From: Nitrospira sp. UBA5698
Lineage (GTDB): Bacteria; Nitrospirota; Nitrospiria; Nitrospirales; Nitrospiraceae
Assembly (NCBI GenBank): GCA_002420115.1
Contig: DIHK01000062.1
Location: 1-64,000 of the forward strand
Length of the DNA stretch: 64,000 nucleotides
Direction of reading: 5' to 3'
The notes under the pieces are model-generated. The model had not been told where the DNA came from. It saw only the letters and a program-made list of their open reading frames with translations, and made no database searches. This document shows positions 34,952-43,435 of this stretch, one piece after another. Each line of letters starts with the position of its first letter. Position 1 is the stretch's first letter. The position numbers were made by a program, and so were the translations under genes.

Positions 34952-35046
34952 ATGGATACCTGTACAGCGGTGGAGATATCCATAAGAGGAAGGAAGTCAA
35001 CGGGTCATTGGAAAATAAAATGAGACGGGCGATGGAATCCTTACGC

Positions 35047-35838
35047 TCAATAGGTGGGATAAGTCCCGCAGGCCCGGCGATACAGGAGTTCGAGTCCTTG
35101 GAGGGTCAAGAACGGTTCGATATGCTGAATAGATCGCGCCTCTGATGCGATGATCTGAGCCAATCCACCGGTCGCGATCACAAACGAGGAACGCCCCATC
35201 TCGGCTTCGATTCTTTGAATAAGAGTATCCACGAGACCGGCATACCCAAAAATGAGCCCAGACTGGATACTGCTGGCGGTATCGGTGCCGATCACGGTTT
35301 TGGGGCGGGCAAGTTCCACCTTGCTGAGTTTGGCTGCCCGGCTAAATAAGGCTTCAGCTGAAATCCCCAAGCCCGGGGCAATCACCCCGCCGAGGTAGGT
35401 GCCTGTTTCGCTGACTGCGCAGAAGGTCGTCGCGGTACCGAAATCAACGATGATGAGATCGCGACGGAACTTCTCGTACGCGGCAGCCGCATTGACAATA
35501 CGATCGCTTCCGATCTCTTTCGGGTTCAGATACTTCAGGGTGAGCCCGGTCTCAAGATCGGATGAGACGGTGATGGGAGTGCAGCCAAAGGACGTTGCAA
35601 CCATCGATTCAAACGTCTCCGTGAGTGCGGGCACGACACTGGAAATGATGGCACCCGTGATATGTTCAGGGACTCGGCCGCTTCTGGCCATCAGACTGAG
35701 GCAGAGAACCCCGTACTCATCGGCCGTCTTCTTGGGGTCGGTCGCCAATCGCCAATGGCTCAGGAGCGTCGGCCCCTCAAAGACTCCTGCGACGACGTTG
35801 GTATTGCCGATATCGATTGCAAGCAGCATGGAATGCAT
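35047..35838 (-). CDS. coaX: Type III pantothenate kinase
   Basis: The 263-residue ASKHA-fold kinase starts near MLLAIDIGNTNVVAGVF (phosphate-binding DxGNTN). It has the DFGTATTF motif, and PGLGISAEALFSRAAKL near the middle. It catalyses the first CoA biosynthesis step and is usually insensitive to CoA feedback. An alternative start 3 codons downstream (35829) is equally good. It lies 24 nt after birA. Confidence 0.95.
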   Translation of the reverse strand: MHSMLLAIDIGNTNVVAGVFEGPTLLSHWRLATDPKKTADEYGVLCLSLMARSGRVPEHITGAIISSVVPALTETFESMVATSFGCTPITVSSDLETGLTLKYLNPKEIGSDRIVNAAAAYEKFRRDLIIVDFGTATTFCAVSETGTYLGGVIAPGLGISAEALFSRAAKLSKVELARPKTVIGTDTASSIQSGLIFGYAGLVDTLIQRIEAEMGRSSFVIATGGLAQIIASEARSIQHIEPFLTLQGLELLYRRACGTYPTY

Positions 35839-35862
35839 TGTACTTCGGGCGGTCAGCTTTCG

Positions 35863-36702
35863 CTACTCTCTCAGATGAATCACATCGGCGGCGTGAACTT
35901 CGATGAGAGCAGGCGGTTGTGCGCGAGGGGAAGCAGAAAGGGGCCGTACTTGTAAGGCGCCGTCGGCGGAGAGCGTTTCCGCCGTGCCAAGGATCTGCTG
36001 ATCGTTGGCGAACAGGACCTTCACCTGACGGCCTACTGTGGCACAGCGAGTGAGGTAGGCTTGCCGCAGTCGGGTGGGTCCATGGGACTGCAGCTCGTCA
36101 AGGCACTGTTCCAGCTCCCACAAGAGTTGCGAGATGAGTCGATTCCGATCGATCGGTTGCGGGACGGCTTCGATCAACGAGGCGGCAATTGGACGTAAAT
36201 CTTCAGGGAATGACTGAGGCGGGACGTTCACGTTCAGCCCGATTCCAATGATCACGATCGGGCCGTTGGTCGTCGTCATGGTGCTTTCGCAGAGAATCCC
36301 ACCGACTTTACGGTCCTGAAGAAGCAGGTCATTGGGCCATTTCAGAGCGAGGGGCGCAGTAGTAATGTTCCGGGTCGCCTCGGCGACCGCCAGCGCTGTG
36401 ACCAGCGGTATCCAGGATAACCATTGTGCAAGGGGGACGGTCTGGCTTTTCCTGCGAACGATGATCGAGCAATAAATGTTGAATCCAGGCGGGGAAAACC
36501 AGGCGCGCCCATGTCGTCCGTAGCCGCCTGATTGTTGTTCGGCCGCCACCACTGTGCCGTGTGCGGCGCCTTGTTGCGCAAGCGAGCTGGCTTCTCGATT
36601 GGTTGAAGGGAGAGCCTGGTACAGATACAGAGTCTGTCCCAGCGCCCTGGTGGCCAGGGTACTGCGAATTGCTTCGATGTTGAGCGGAGCAGAGGGCGCC
36701 AT
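35863..36702 (-). CDS. birA: Biotin--[acetyl-CoA-carboxylase] ligase
   Basis: The 279-residue enzyme has the catalytic biotinyl domain: VVAAEQQSGGYGRHGRAW, and LKWPNDLLLQDRKVGGILCE. IGIGLNVNVPPQSFP and a C-terminal SH3-like domain follow. There is no N-terminal winged helix, so it is a monofunctional (class I) ligase and not a repressor. The start is 3 nt beyond the nadC stop. Confidence 0.95.
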   Translation of the reverse strand: MAPSAPLNIEAIRSTLATRALGQTLYLYQALPSTNREASSLAQQGAAHGTVVAAEQQSGGYGRHGRAWFSPPGFNIYCSIIVRRKSQTVPLAQWLSWIPLVTALAVAEATRNITTAPLALKWPNDLLLQDRKVGGILCESTMTTTNGPIVIIGIGLNVNVPPQSFPEDLRPIAASLIEAVPQPIDRNRLISQLLWELEQCLDELQSHGPTRLRQAYLTRCATVGRQVKVLFANDQQILGTAETLSADGALQVRPLSASPRAQPPALIEVHAADVIHLRE

Positions 36703-36705
36703 GGG

Positions 36706-37587
36706 TCAGCGATGCCGGCGTCGTGCACGTACAGCCGATCTCATGACGAGGCTGACTGTGGCAGCCGGAGCAGAATGGGTCAAGGCTCCGATGGAAATTC
36801 GATCAGCACCGGCCGCCGCCATGGCGCGGACATTGTTCAGTGTGACCCCGCCCGAGACTTCCACCAGGGCCCGTTTCTGAATGAGCGCCACGGCGCGTCG
36901 GACCATGTCCGGCGTCATGTTGTCAAGTAAAATTACGTCGGGTTTTCTCGTCAAGGCTTGCCGAACTTCCGAAAGGGACTCCACTTCGACAATGATCGGG
37001 AGTGTAGGCGATCGACGGCGCTCTGCGAGTCGACAGGCCTCTTCCACCGGCCGTCGATGTCGTCGAAGAAGGGCGAGGTGGTTATCCTTGATCAGAATGC
37101 CGTCGCTCAGGGAGTATCGGTGATTGGTTCCGCCACCGAGCGCCACGGCCCATTTCTGAAGCCTGCGCCAGCCGGGAAGTGTTTTCCTGGTGTCGAGGAT
37201 ACTGACAGAGTACCCGCGCACGGCTCGACAGAATTGCTGCGTCACGGTAGCGATCCCCGAGAGATGTTGAAGAAAGTTCAGCGCAACCCGTTCAGCTTGT
37301 AAGATGGACCGTCCGTCTCCTTCGATCTGAAGCAGCAGCTCTCCGTTCTTCGCTCGTTCACCGTCCCGCTTGGAAACGGAGAGTCGTAGGGCAGGATCGA
37401 CCATGAGAAAGGTCTGGACCGCCGGGGCCATTCCGGCAACGACCAAAGGCTGTTGAGCGATGATCGTGGCCCGCGCCGGTACTGGAGTCGAAAAGAGCGC
37501 AGCGGTGGTGGCGTCTCCCTGGGCAAGATCTTCATCGAGTCCCTGGCGCACGGCCCGTCGGATTTCTGCGGCTGGGAGTGTGACCAT
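36706..37587 (-). CDS. nadC: Nicotinate-nucleotide pyrophosphorylase (carboxylating)
   Basis: The 293-residue quinolinate phosphoribosyltransferase makes nicotinate mononucleotide from quinolinate. Visible motifs are LDEDLAQGDATTAALF, LNFLQHLSGIATVTQQF and DTRKTLPGWRRLQKWAV. GGGTNHRYSLSDGILIKDNH and EVSGGVTLNNVRAMAAAG follow. It sits between valS and birA with 3-nt spacings, indicating one operon. Confidence 0.97.
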   Translation of the reverse strand: MVTLPAAEIRRAVRQGLDEDLAQGDATTAALFSTPVPARATIIAQQPLVVAGMAPAVQTFLMVDPALRLSVSKRDGERAKNGELLLQIEGDGRSILQAERVALNFLQHLSGIATVTQQFCRAVRGYSVSILDTRKTLPGWRRLQKWAVALGGGTNHRYSLSDGILIKDNHLALLRRHRRPVEEACRLAERRRSPTLPIIVEVESLSEVRQALTRKPDVILLDNMTPDMVRRAVALIQKRALVEVSGGVTLNNVRAMAAAGADRISIGALTHSAPAATVSLVMRSAVRARRRHR

Positions 37588-37590
37588 CGG

Positions 37591-40359
37591 TCAATCTCCG
37601 AGCATCGTGCGAAGCTGCTGTTGGCTATCGGCCAGTAGGGCTCGATCACGTGAGAGGGTCTGCAGCCGATCGTGATGCTCGGCAATGACGTCGGGCGGTG
37701 CTTTCGAGGTGAACTCCGCGTTTTTCAGCTTTCCGTCGATTCGTTGCAATTCCTTGTCCGTTTCCGTGATTTGTTTATCCAAACGCTCGATGGCTTTCTG
37801 GAGATCAACATCTTCCGCGACGGGGATGCCTACCGAAAGGCCTTCTGCGATGAGTCGTAGCAATCTGGTCGTCGGCCAATCATGCGGCCGATCGATGTCG
37901 ACACGACCACGACTCAGGTGGGTGATATGCGTCTGCAACTGGCTGAGCTGGTGTTGCCTGACTGGGTCGTCGTGCCCGGCATAAAGCGTGATCTGCTGTC
38001 CCGGCGGATAATTCAAGAGAACTCGGGCGGTCCTGGCAAGTCCCACCGTGTGTTCCAACAAGGAAAAGTTCTGTTCAGTCTCAGGCGAGACCCATGCCTG
38101 GTCGACAACCGGATAGGGCTGCACGACAATACTCTCACCCTGATGGGGGAGCGTTTGCCAAATCTCTTCCGTGAGGAATGGCATGAAGGGGTGGAGTAGT
38201 CGCATGGTGGTTTCCAGCGTCTCCACGAGCGTGTGGCGCGTGCCGGCCCCGTCCGGGTGTTCGGGACTTTGGAGGACCGGCTTGATCAATTCCACATACC
38301 AGTCGCAGTACTCGTGCCAGAAGAATTGATAGAGTGCCGTTGCGGCCCGGTCAAATCGGTAGGACTCCAACTCCGTCGTGACGACTCGGATCGTATGGGC
38401 CAGTCGGCTCAGAATCCATCGGTCGGGGAACGTTCGTTGCGCCGGCGGAAGGGCGACGCGTGGTCCGTCGAGGTACATCAACGCAAATCGCGCGACATTC
38501 CAAATTTTATTGGCGAAATTGCGATACCCCTCAATCCGTTCTTCCGCCAATTTCACGTCACGGCCCGGCGAGGCCATCGAGGCCAATGTAAATCGGAGCG
38601 CGTCGGTGCCGAACTCATTCATGACATGAAGCGGATCGATGACGTTTCCCTTCGACTTACTCATTTTCTTGCCTTCGGCGTCGCGGACGAGTGCATGGAT
38701 GTAGACCTCTTTGAAGGGGACCTCTCCCATGAATTTGAGTCCCATCATGATCATGCGCGCGACCCAGAAGAACAAGATATCGAGACCGGTGACCAGCGTC
38801 GCTGTGGGGTAATAGGTCTTGAGTTCCTGTGTGTGATCCGGCCATCCCAAAGTTGAAAACGGCCAAAGTGCGGAAGAAAACCACGTATCAAGAACATCTT
38901 CGTCCTGCACAAGCTCACTTCCTTTGCAGTCGGGACAAGAGTGAGGTTGTGTTCTAGAGATAATTGGTTTGGCAACCGCGTCGATGATCAAGCGCGAGCT
39001 TGCCGCTTTGGATTCGCCCGATTCAATGAAACGTTTGAATCGACCAGCGTTGCACTGCTGGCAGTACCAGGCGGGGATACGGTGCCCCCACCAGATCTGT
39101 CTGGAGATGCACCAGTCTTTGATGTCACGCATCCAGCCCAGATAATTATTTGTCCATCCCTCTGGAATGATGTGGATATGACCCTCTTCGACGGCAGTGA
39201 TGGCCGGATCAGCCAAAGGCTTGATCTTGACGAACCACTGCGGGGACAGATAGGGCTCGACCACGGTCTTGCATCGGTAACACTTTCCCACGGCCATCTT
39301 ATGGTCCTCGACCTTGACCAGGTGGCCACGTTCTTTCAGCAGTGCCTCAACTTTAGGTCTGGCCTTCGAGACGGGTAGGCCCCGCATCTGTTCAATGACG
39401 GCGGGATCTACGCCGGCTTGGTGCATGCCTGCTGCATCGAGCAGGGCGTGATGGTCGAGGATCGCGAGTCGCGGGAGCGCATGCCGTTCTCCTGCCTCGT
39501 AGTCGTTGAAGTCGTGCGCGGGGGTGATCTTGACGGCCCCGGTTCCGAATTCACGATCAACGAGGAGCGCATCTCCCACGATGGGGATCGTCCGATTCGT
39601 GAGGGGGAGACGGACTTGTTTGCCGATGAGATGCTTGAACTGTTCATCATCCGGATGGACCGCGACGGCGGTATCGCCGAGCAGCGTTTCGGGTCTGGTT
39701 GTGGCGACGGTGAGACGAATGGTTGGATTCTCCGCCAGCGGGTAATCGATGGAATACAGCTTCCCCTTCGTGTCCTCGTGTTCGACTTCAATATCCGATA
39801 ATGCGGTGAGGCAGCGGGGACACCAATTGATTAATCGCTCGCCGCGATAGATCAGGCCGTCTTCGTGGAGCCGGACAAATACTTCGAGTACAGCCTTCGA
39901 TAATCCTTCGTCCATCGTAAACCGGAGGCGGTCCCAGTCGCAGGATTCACCGAGCTGCTTCTGTTGGCTGACGATGGTGTTGCCCGACGTTGCTTTCCAC
40001 TGCCAGACGCGCTCGATGAACTGCTCGCGTCCGAGCGCTTCTCTGGAAAGTCCCTCGGCCATCAGCTGTTTCTCGACGACGTTCTGTGTGGCGATCCCAG
40101 CATGGTCGGTTCCTGGGAGCCACAGGGTGTTCCGTCCCTGCATGCGGCGCCAGCGGATCAAGATGTCTTGCAGGGAATGGTTGAGGGCGTGACCGACATG
40201 GAGCGATCCCGTGACATTCGGCGGGGGGATGACAATGCAATAGGGACGACCTGAGTGCTGAGGCGAGGCGTGGAAAAAGCCACGCGTGAGCCATTCGTGC
40301 GACCATCGCGTTTCGACAGCGTTTGGGTCGTAGGTTTTTTCGAGTTGAGATGCAGCCAT
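37591..40359 (-). CDS. valS: Valine--tRNA ligase
   Basis: A class I synthetase of 922 residues. The HIGH motif is HVGH in PPNVTGSLHVGHALNHSL and the KMSKS motif is KKMSKSKGN. The CP1 editing domain is present, with zinc-like Cys clusters (WCPRCLTALS, YRCKTVVEPY, WYCQQCN, HSCPDCKGSE). The C-terminal coiled coil is intact. It is the first gene of a minus-strand run that continues through nadC, birA and coaX to the chaperone genes. Confidence 0.99.
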   Translation of the reverse strand: MAASQLEKTYDPNAVETRWSHEWLTRGFFHASPQHSGRPYCIVIPPPNVTGSLHVGHALNHSLQDILIRWRRMQGRNTLWLPGTDHAGIATQNVVEKQLMAEGLSREALGREQFIERVWQWKATSGNTIVSQQKQLGESCDWDRLRFTMDEGLSKAVLEVFVRLHEDGLIYRGERLINWCPRCLTALSDIEVEHEDTKGKLYSIDYPLAENPTIRLTVATTRPETLLGDTAVAVHPDDEQFKHLIGKQVRLPLTNRTIPIVGDALLVDREFGTGAVKITPAHDFNDYEAGERHALPRLAILDHHALLDAAGMHQAGVDPAVIEQMRGLPVSKARPKVEALLKERGHLVKVEDHKMAVGKCYRCKTVVEPYLSPQWFVKIKPLADPAITAVEEGHIHIIPEGWTNNYLGWMRDIKDWCISRQIWWGHRIPAWYCQQCNAGRFKRFIESGESKAASSRLIIDAVAKPIISRTQPHSCPDCKGSELVQDEDVLDTWFSSALWPFSTLGWPDHTQELKTYYPTATLVTGLDILFFWVARMIMMGLKFMGEVPFKEVYIHALVRDAEGKKMSKSKGNVIDPLHVMNEFGTDALRFTLASMASPGRDVKLAEERIEGYRNFANKIWNVARFALMYLDGPRVALPPAQRTFPDRWILSRLAHTIRVVTTELESYRFDRAATALYQFFWHEYCDWYVELIKPVLQSPEHPDGAGTRHTLVETLETTMRLLHPFMPFLTEEIWQTLPHQGESIVVQPYPVVDQAWVSPETEQNFSLLEHTVGLARTARVLLNYPPGQQITLYAGHDDPVRQHQLSQLQTHITHLSRGRVDIDRPHDWPTTRLLRLIAEGLSVGIPVAEDVDLQKAIERLDKQITETDKELQRIDGKLKNAEFTSKAPPDVIAEHHDRLQTLSRDRALLADSQQQLRTMLGD

Positions 40360-40503
40360 AGGCGTTCAGTCCAAATGTGCGGGCGGCATCTTAGCATGTC
40401 TGTGCGGCTGAGAACATGGTGTGAGTCTCAGCTTGTAGCGCGGTGTGGCATATGCTATACAGTCGCGCACCCAAGTGATCACCACTTTATTGTAGGGAGG
40501 ACC

Positions 40504-40617
40504 ATGGCACGAGGTCGTGAAAAGGATCGGAAGACGCGCAAGAAGCACCAGAAGAATGTCAAGCGGGTGAAAGCCCTGGCGAAGGCTCGACGAGGGAAGA
40601 AGGGAAAGAAAAGCTAG
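40504..40617 (+). CDS. 37-residue lysine/arginine-rich protein
   Basis: The peptide runs MARGREKDRKTRKKHQKN and continues to GKKGKKS: 20 of the 37 residues are Lys or Arg, with only one or two hydrophobic stretches. The strong ribosome binding site GGGAGG lies a few nt before the ATG. The composition suggests RNA or ribosome binding, in the manner of tiny ribosomal proteins such as bTHX, but I recognise no family. Its stop overlaps the convergent receiver-domain gene by 4 nt. Confidence 0.7.
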   Translation: MARGREKDRKTRKKHQKNVKRVKALAKARRGKKGKKS

Positions 40618-41759
40618 GGTTTTGCGGAGCGCGACGTTTCTTCTGTCTCGATCAGTCGTTTGATTTCCGCTTTGATCTGCTGTTCCGCGACATCAGGGAC
40701 GATGCGCTGAACAGCCTGTTCAACGGCAAGGCCAACCGAGGCTTTGACCGCGGTTTCAACCACGAGTGGCGTTTGCTTCACCGCTTCCTGGTGAACCGCA
40801 TCGGTCACCTGCTGATTGATCGTTCCTACCTGTTCCCGCACGACGGCGGGTAAGTCCTGATGAACGACGGATTGCATCTGTTCTCGAACCAACTGCGCAA
40901 GAGGCGCTGCGAGCGGAGATTTGAAGAGATCCGAAAGGGCTTGTCGAACGATCGGTTCGCTGGTCGCAAGTTCTTTCCTGATCAGCGCCGGCAAGGCGTC
41001 AGCGAGAAGCGGTTGAATGATCGTCGTGAGATATTCCTGAGACAGAATGCTTCCCAATTGGACCTGTAGCTCCTTCTGAACGAGCGGCCGTACCTGTGCT
41101 CCCCATTGTTCATTTAGGACTTTCGGTACTGACGCAGCCAGACTCTGCTCGCTCCGTGTGGTCATGGCCTGTATGAGTTGGTCAACGAGGCTCCTCAGGA
41201 CATCATCGGAAGCCGATGGGGTGATCGGTGGAGTCAGTGTGGTAACGGGGGCGCTGACAGGCTGGTTCATAGGCTCCTCCAAACCAGTGAGAACGGACAT
41301 AGGGGCAGTAGTGTCATCATCGGATTCGGCCCCGGTCGAGGTCGGCGGCCAGACTCGCCGTTTTAGGCCCGTGCTGTTTCCGGAACTCACCTGTTTGTCT
41401 TGAAGCGATTTCAGCACTGTGAGGAGTTCTTCCGTGTGGAACGGTTTCTTCAAGAATGCCTTGACGCCCAACGTGCGGAGATGGTTCTCGTCGGGGTGAT
41501 CAGCCGGATTGACCAAGGAGATGAGAGCGGTTTCGGCGAGCGCGTCCAGTTTGCTGATCTCCTTACAAAACCCGGAAAAGGTCATGTTGTCCAACTGGTA
41601 GTCGGCAATGATCAGGGACGGTGCACTTCGTCGAGCGGCCTCAAGTGCAGCTGGGCCGTCCTGAAACCCAAGCACCTCAAACCCTTCCGGAGCGGAGATT
41701 TGTTCGACCAGTCGTCTGACGGCGGGGCTGCTATCTACGACAAAAATCGGCGAAGCCAT
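40614..41759 (-). CDS. Receiver-domain protein with long helical C-terminal extension
   Basis: The 381-residue protein opens with a response-regulator receiver. Asp9 stands alone (FVVDSSP) where two acidic residues are usual, the phospho-acceptor is Asp53 (IIADYQLDN), and Lys104 lies in FLKKPF. After a Pro/Thr linker (about residues 130-195) comes a long region with no known effector domain. That region consists of amphipathic heptad-like helices (VPKVLNEQWGAQVRPLVQKEL-type, VVREQVGTINQQVTDAV). It may be an oligomerisation or apolipoprotein-like coil. GGAG precedes the ATG at 41759. Confidence 0.8.
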   Translation of the reverse strand: MASPIFVVDSSPAVRRLVEQISAPEGFEVLGFQDGPAALEAARRSAPSLIIADYQLDNMTFSGFCKEISKLDALAETALISLVNPADHPDENHLRTLGVKAFLKKPFHTEELLTVLKSLQDKQVSSGNSTGLKRRVWPPTSTGAESDDDTTAPMSVLTGLEEPMNQPVSAPVTTLTPPITPSASDDVLRSLVDQLIQAMTTRSEQSLAASVPKVLNEQWGAQVRPLVQKELQVQLGSILSQEYLTTIIQPLLADALPALIRKELATSEPIVRQALSDLFKSPLAAPLAQLVREQMQSVVHQDLPAVVREQVGTINQQVTDAVHQEAVKQTPLVVETAVKASVGLAVEQAVQRIVPDVAEQQIKAEIKRLIETEETSRSAKP

Positions 41760-41905
41760 GGAACGCGCTCCATCATTTTGGGGTTTCTTCGAAGCTAACA
41801 AGGGGGGTATGCTTTGTCAAGAAAACCAGTAAATAGATGAATGAGTTAATGATGTCGTTCGCCGTTTGATTCCATTGATCTCTTGGACGCATGGGAGTTA
41901 TCTCG

Positions 41906-42628
41906 ATGAGTTCTTCGATACGGGTCGTATTTTTCGATGCAGCCGATACCCTTTTTCATGTGCGTGGGTCGGTCGGTGAGATCTATCTCCGGCATGCGAT
42001 CGAGTTCGGATTCTTACAAAAGCCGGATTCGTTGGTAGCGATCACACAAGCGTTTAGCCGAGCGTTCCGCGAAGCTCCGCCACCGATATTTGCTACGGTG
42101 GACCCGGTACGGCTCAAGCAGAGTGAACGACTCTGGTGGTTCGATATCGTGCACAACGTCTTTTATCGTGTCGGCATGTTTGAGCGGTTCGACGAGTTTT
42201 TCGATCATGTGTTTCGAGTCTTTGAGGATCATGGATCCTGGCGGTTATTTCCTGAAACGGTTTCGACGTTGACTCGGCTGAAGGCCCAGGGATTGGAGTT
42301 GGGGATTATCTCCAATTTTGACTCCCGGCTCTTTGGTGTGTTGCGGGGACTCGGCATCGCGGAGGCCTTCGATACCATTACGATCTCAAGTGTGGCCCAA
42401 GCGGCGAAACCGGCTCCACAGATTTTTCAGAGTGCCTTAGAAAAGCATGCCGTGGATCCGGAAGAGGCGCTGCATGTCGGTGACAGTCTGCGAGAGGATG
42501 TGGAGGGTGGAAGGAAGGCCGGACTGCACGTCGCCTTGATAGACCGCGAGGGGAAAGAACAACAGGGCGATGTTCTACGTATCAAGAGTCTAGATGAGCT
42601 GTTCCCCCTGCTAGATCGGATCGAGTAG
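41906..42628 (+). CDS. HAD superfamily hydrolase
   Basis: The 240-residue HAD phosphatase-type protein has motif I VVFFDAADTLF; the nucleophile context is D-x-A-x-T. Motif II is LGIISNFDSRL. The Lys lies in AQAAKPAPQIF, and motif IV is ALHVGDSLREDVEGGRKAG. A helical C1 cap is inserted between the first two motifs. The start at 41906 has GGGAG 8 nt upstream, better than ATG 41891. The 3' end overlaps the convergent sirtuin by 18 nt. Confidence 0.9.
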   Translation: MSSSIRVVFFDAADTLFHVRGSVGEIYLRHAIEFGFLQKPDSLVAITQAFSRAFREAPPPIFATVDPVRLKQSERLWWFDIVHNVFYRVGMFERFDEFFDHVFRVFEDHGSWRLFPETVSTLTRLKAQGLELGIISNFDSRLFGVLRGLGIAEAFDTITISSVAQAAKPAPQIFQSALEKHAVDPEEALHVGDSLREDVEGGRKAGLHVALIDREGKEQQGDVLRIKSLDELFPLLDRIE

Positions 42629-43345
42629 GAGCGGGACCAGGTCTTTGGCACGACCTTGCAGCGAGACATCGACCAACGAGGACTGCGGTGTGGGATCAAG
42701 ATTGATTTCAACGACGTATGCACCGGCTTCTTTTGCGACAGAGGCGAAACCGGCGGCTGGATAGACGACACCGGATGTGCCGATGACGAGCAGAAGGTCG
42801 CAGCTTTTCAGGACTGTGGAGCATTGCTGAAGGTCCGCAGCGAAGAGCGACTCTCCGAACCAGACGATATGCGGACGGAGCAGAGCCCCGCAATGAGGGC
42901 AAAACGGCAAGATGGAAATCGGGACGTCACGGTTTTCGCTCACCGCCTGGCAGCCGGTGCAACGGACTTTCCAGATATTGCCGTGAATCTCGGAGAGCTT
43001 CCGCGAACCGGCGTCTCGATGTAATCCATCGACGTTTTGTGTCGCCAGCCAGAAGGCCGGAGCGCGACGTTCCAATTCGACAATCGCCCGGTGGGCCGCA
43101 TTCGGCTGTTTCGTCGCGATCAGCTCGCGCCGCCAGTTGTACCACTCCCACACAAGTTTCGGGTCGCGCGCAAATGCGTCCGGTGTGGCAAGATCTTCCG
43201 CCCGGTGCTGACGCCACAAACCATCCGCGCCGCGAAACGTCGGCACACCACTGTCGGCCGAAATCCCTGCACCAGTCAATACCGTGATGTTCCGGGCGGC
43301 GGCGAGACGTTGTCTCACAAGTCTCAGATCGGAACTAGGCGCCAT
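42611..43345 (-). CDS. NAD-dependent protein deacylase (Sir2 / CobB-like)
   Basis: The 244-residue sirtuin has the NAD-binding GAGISADSGVPTFRG at the N terminus and the catalytic QNVDGLHRDAG with IHGN. The zinc Cys pairs are CTGC and CPHC, and VIGTSGVVYPA completes the Rossmann core. It removes acyl groups from lysine, using NAD. The desuccinylase Tyr-x-x-Arg pair seen in class III sirtuins is not obvious: the segment after the GADGLW motif contains WYNWRRE, a possible equivalent. Confidence 0.92.
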   Translation of the reverse strand: MAPSSDLRLVRQRLAAARNITVLTGAGISADSGVPTFRGADGLWRQHRAEDLATPDAFARDPKLVWEWYNWRRELIATKQPNAAHRAIVELERRAPAFWLATQNVDGLHRDAGSRKLSEIHGNIWKVRCTGCQAVSENRDVPISILPFCPHCGALLRPHIVWFGESLFAADLQQCSTVLKSCDLLLVIGTSGVVYPAAGFASVAKEAGAYVVEINLDPTPQSSLVDVSLQGRAKDLVPLLLDPI

Positions 43346-43435
43346 ACGCTGTCAGGTCTCCTCGGAGCGGCTGCGTCACCGCATGCCCGCATGCTATAGT
43401 ACGTTCCGTTTTTTTCGCAACCAGAGGATGTAGGC

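Noticed and set aside
34952..35046. CIRCE operator upstream of grpE
   Set aside because: No TTAGCACTC-N9-GAGTGCTAA-like repeat is present in the gap.
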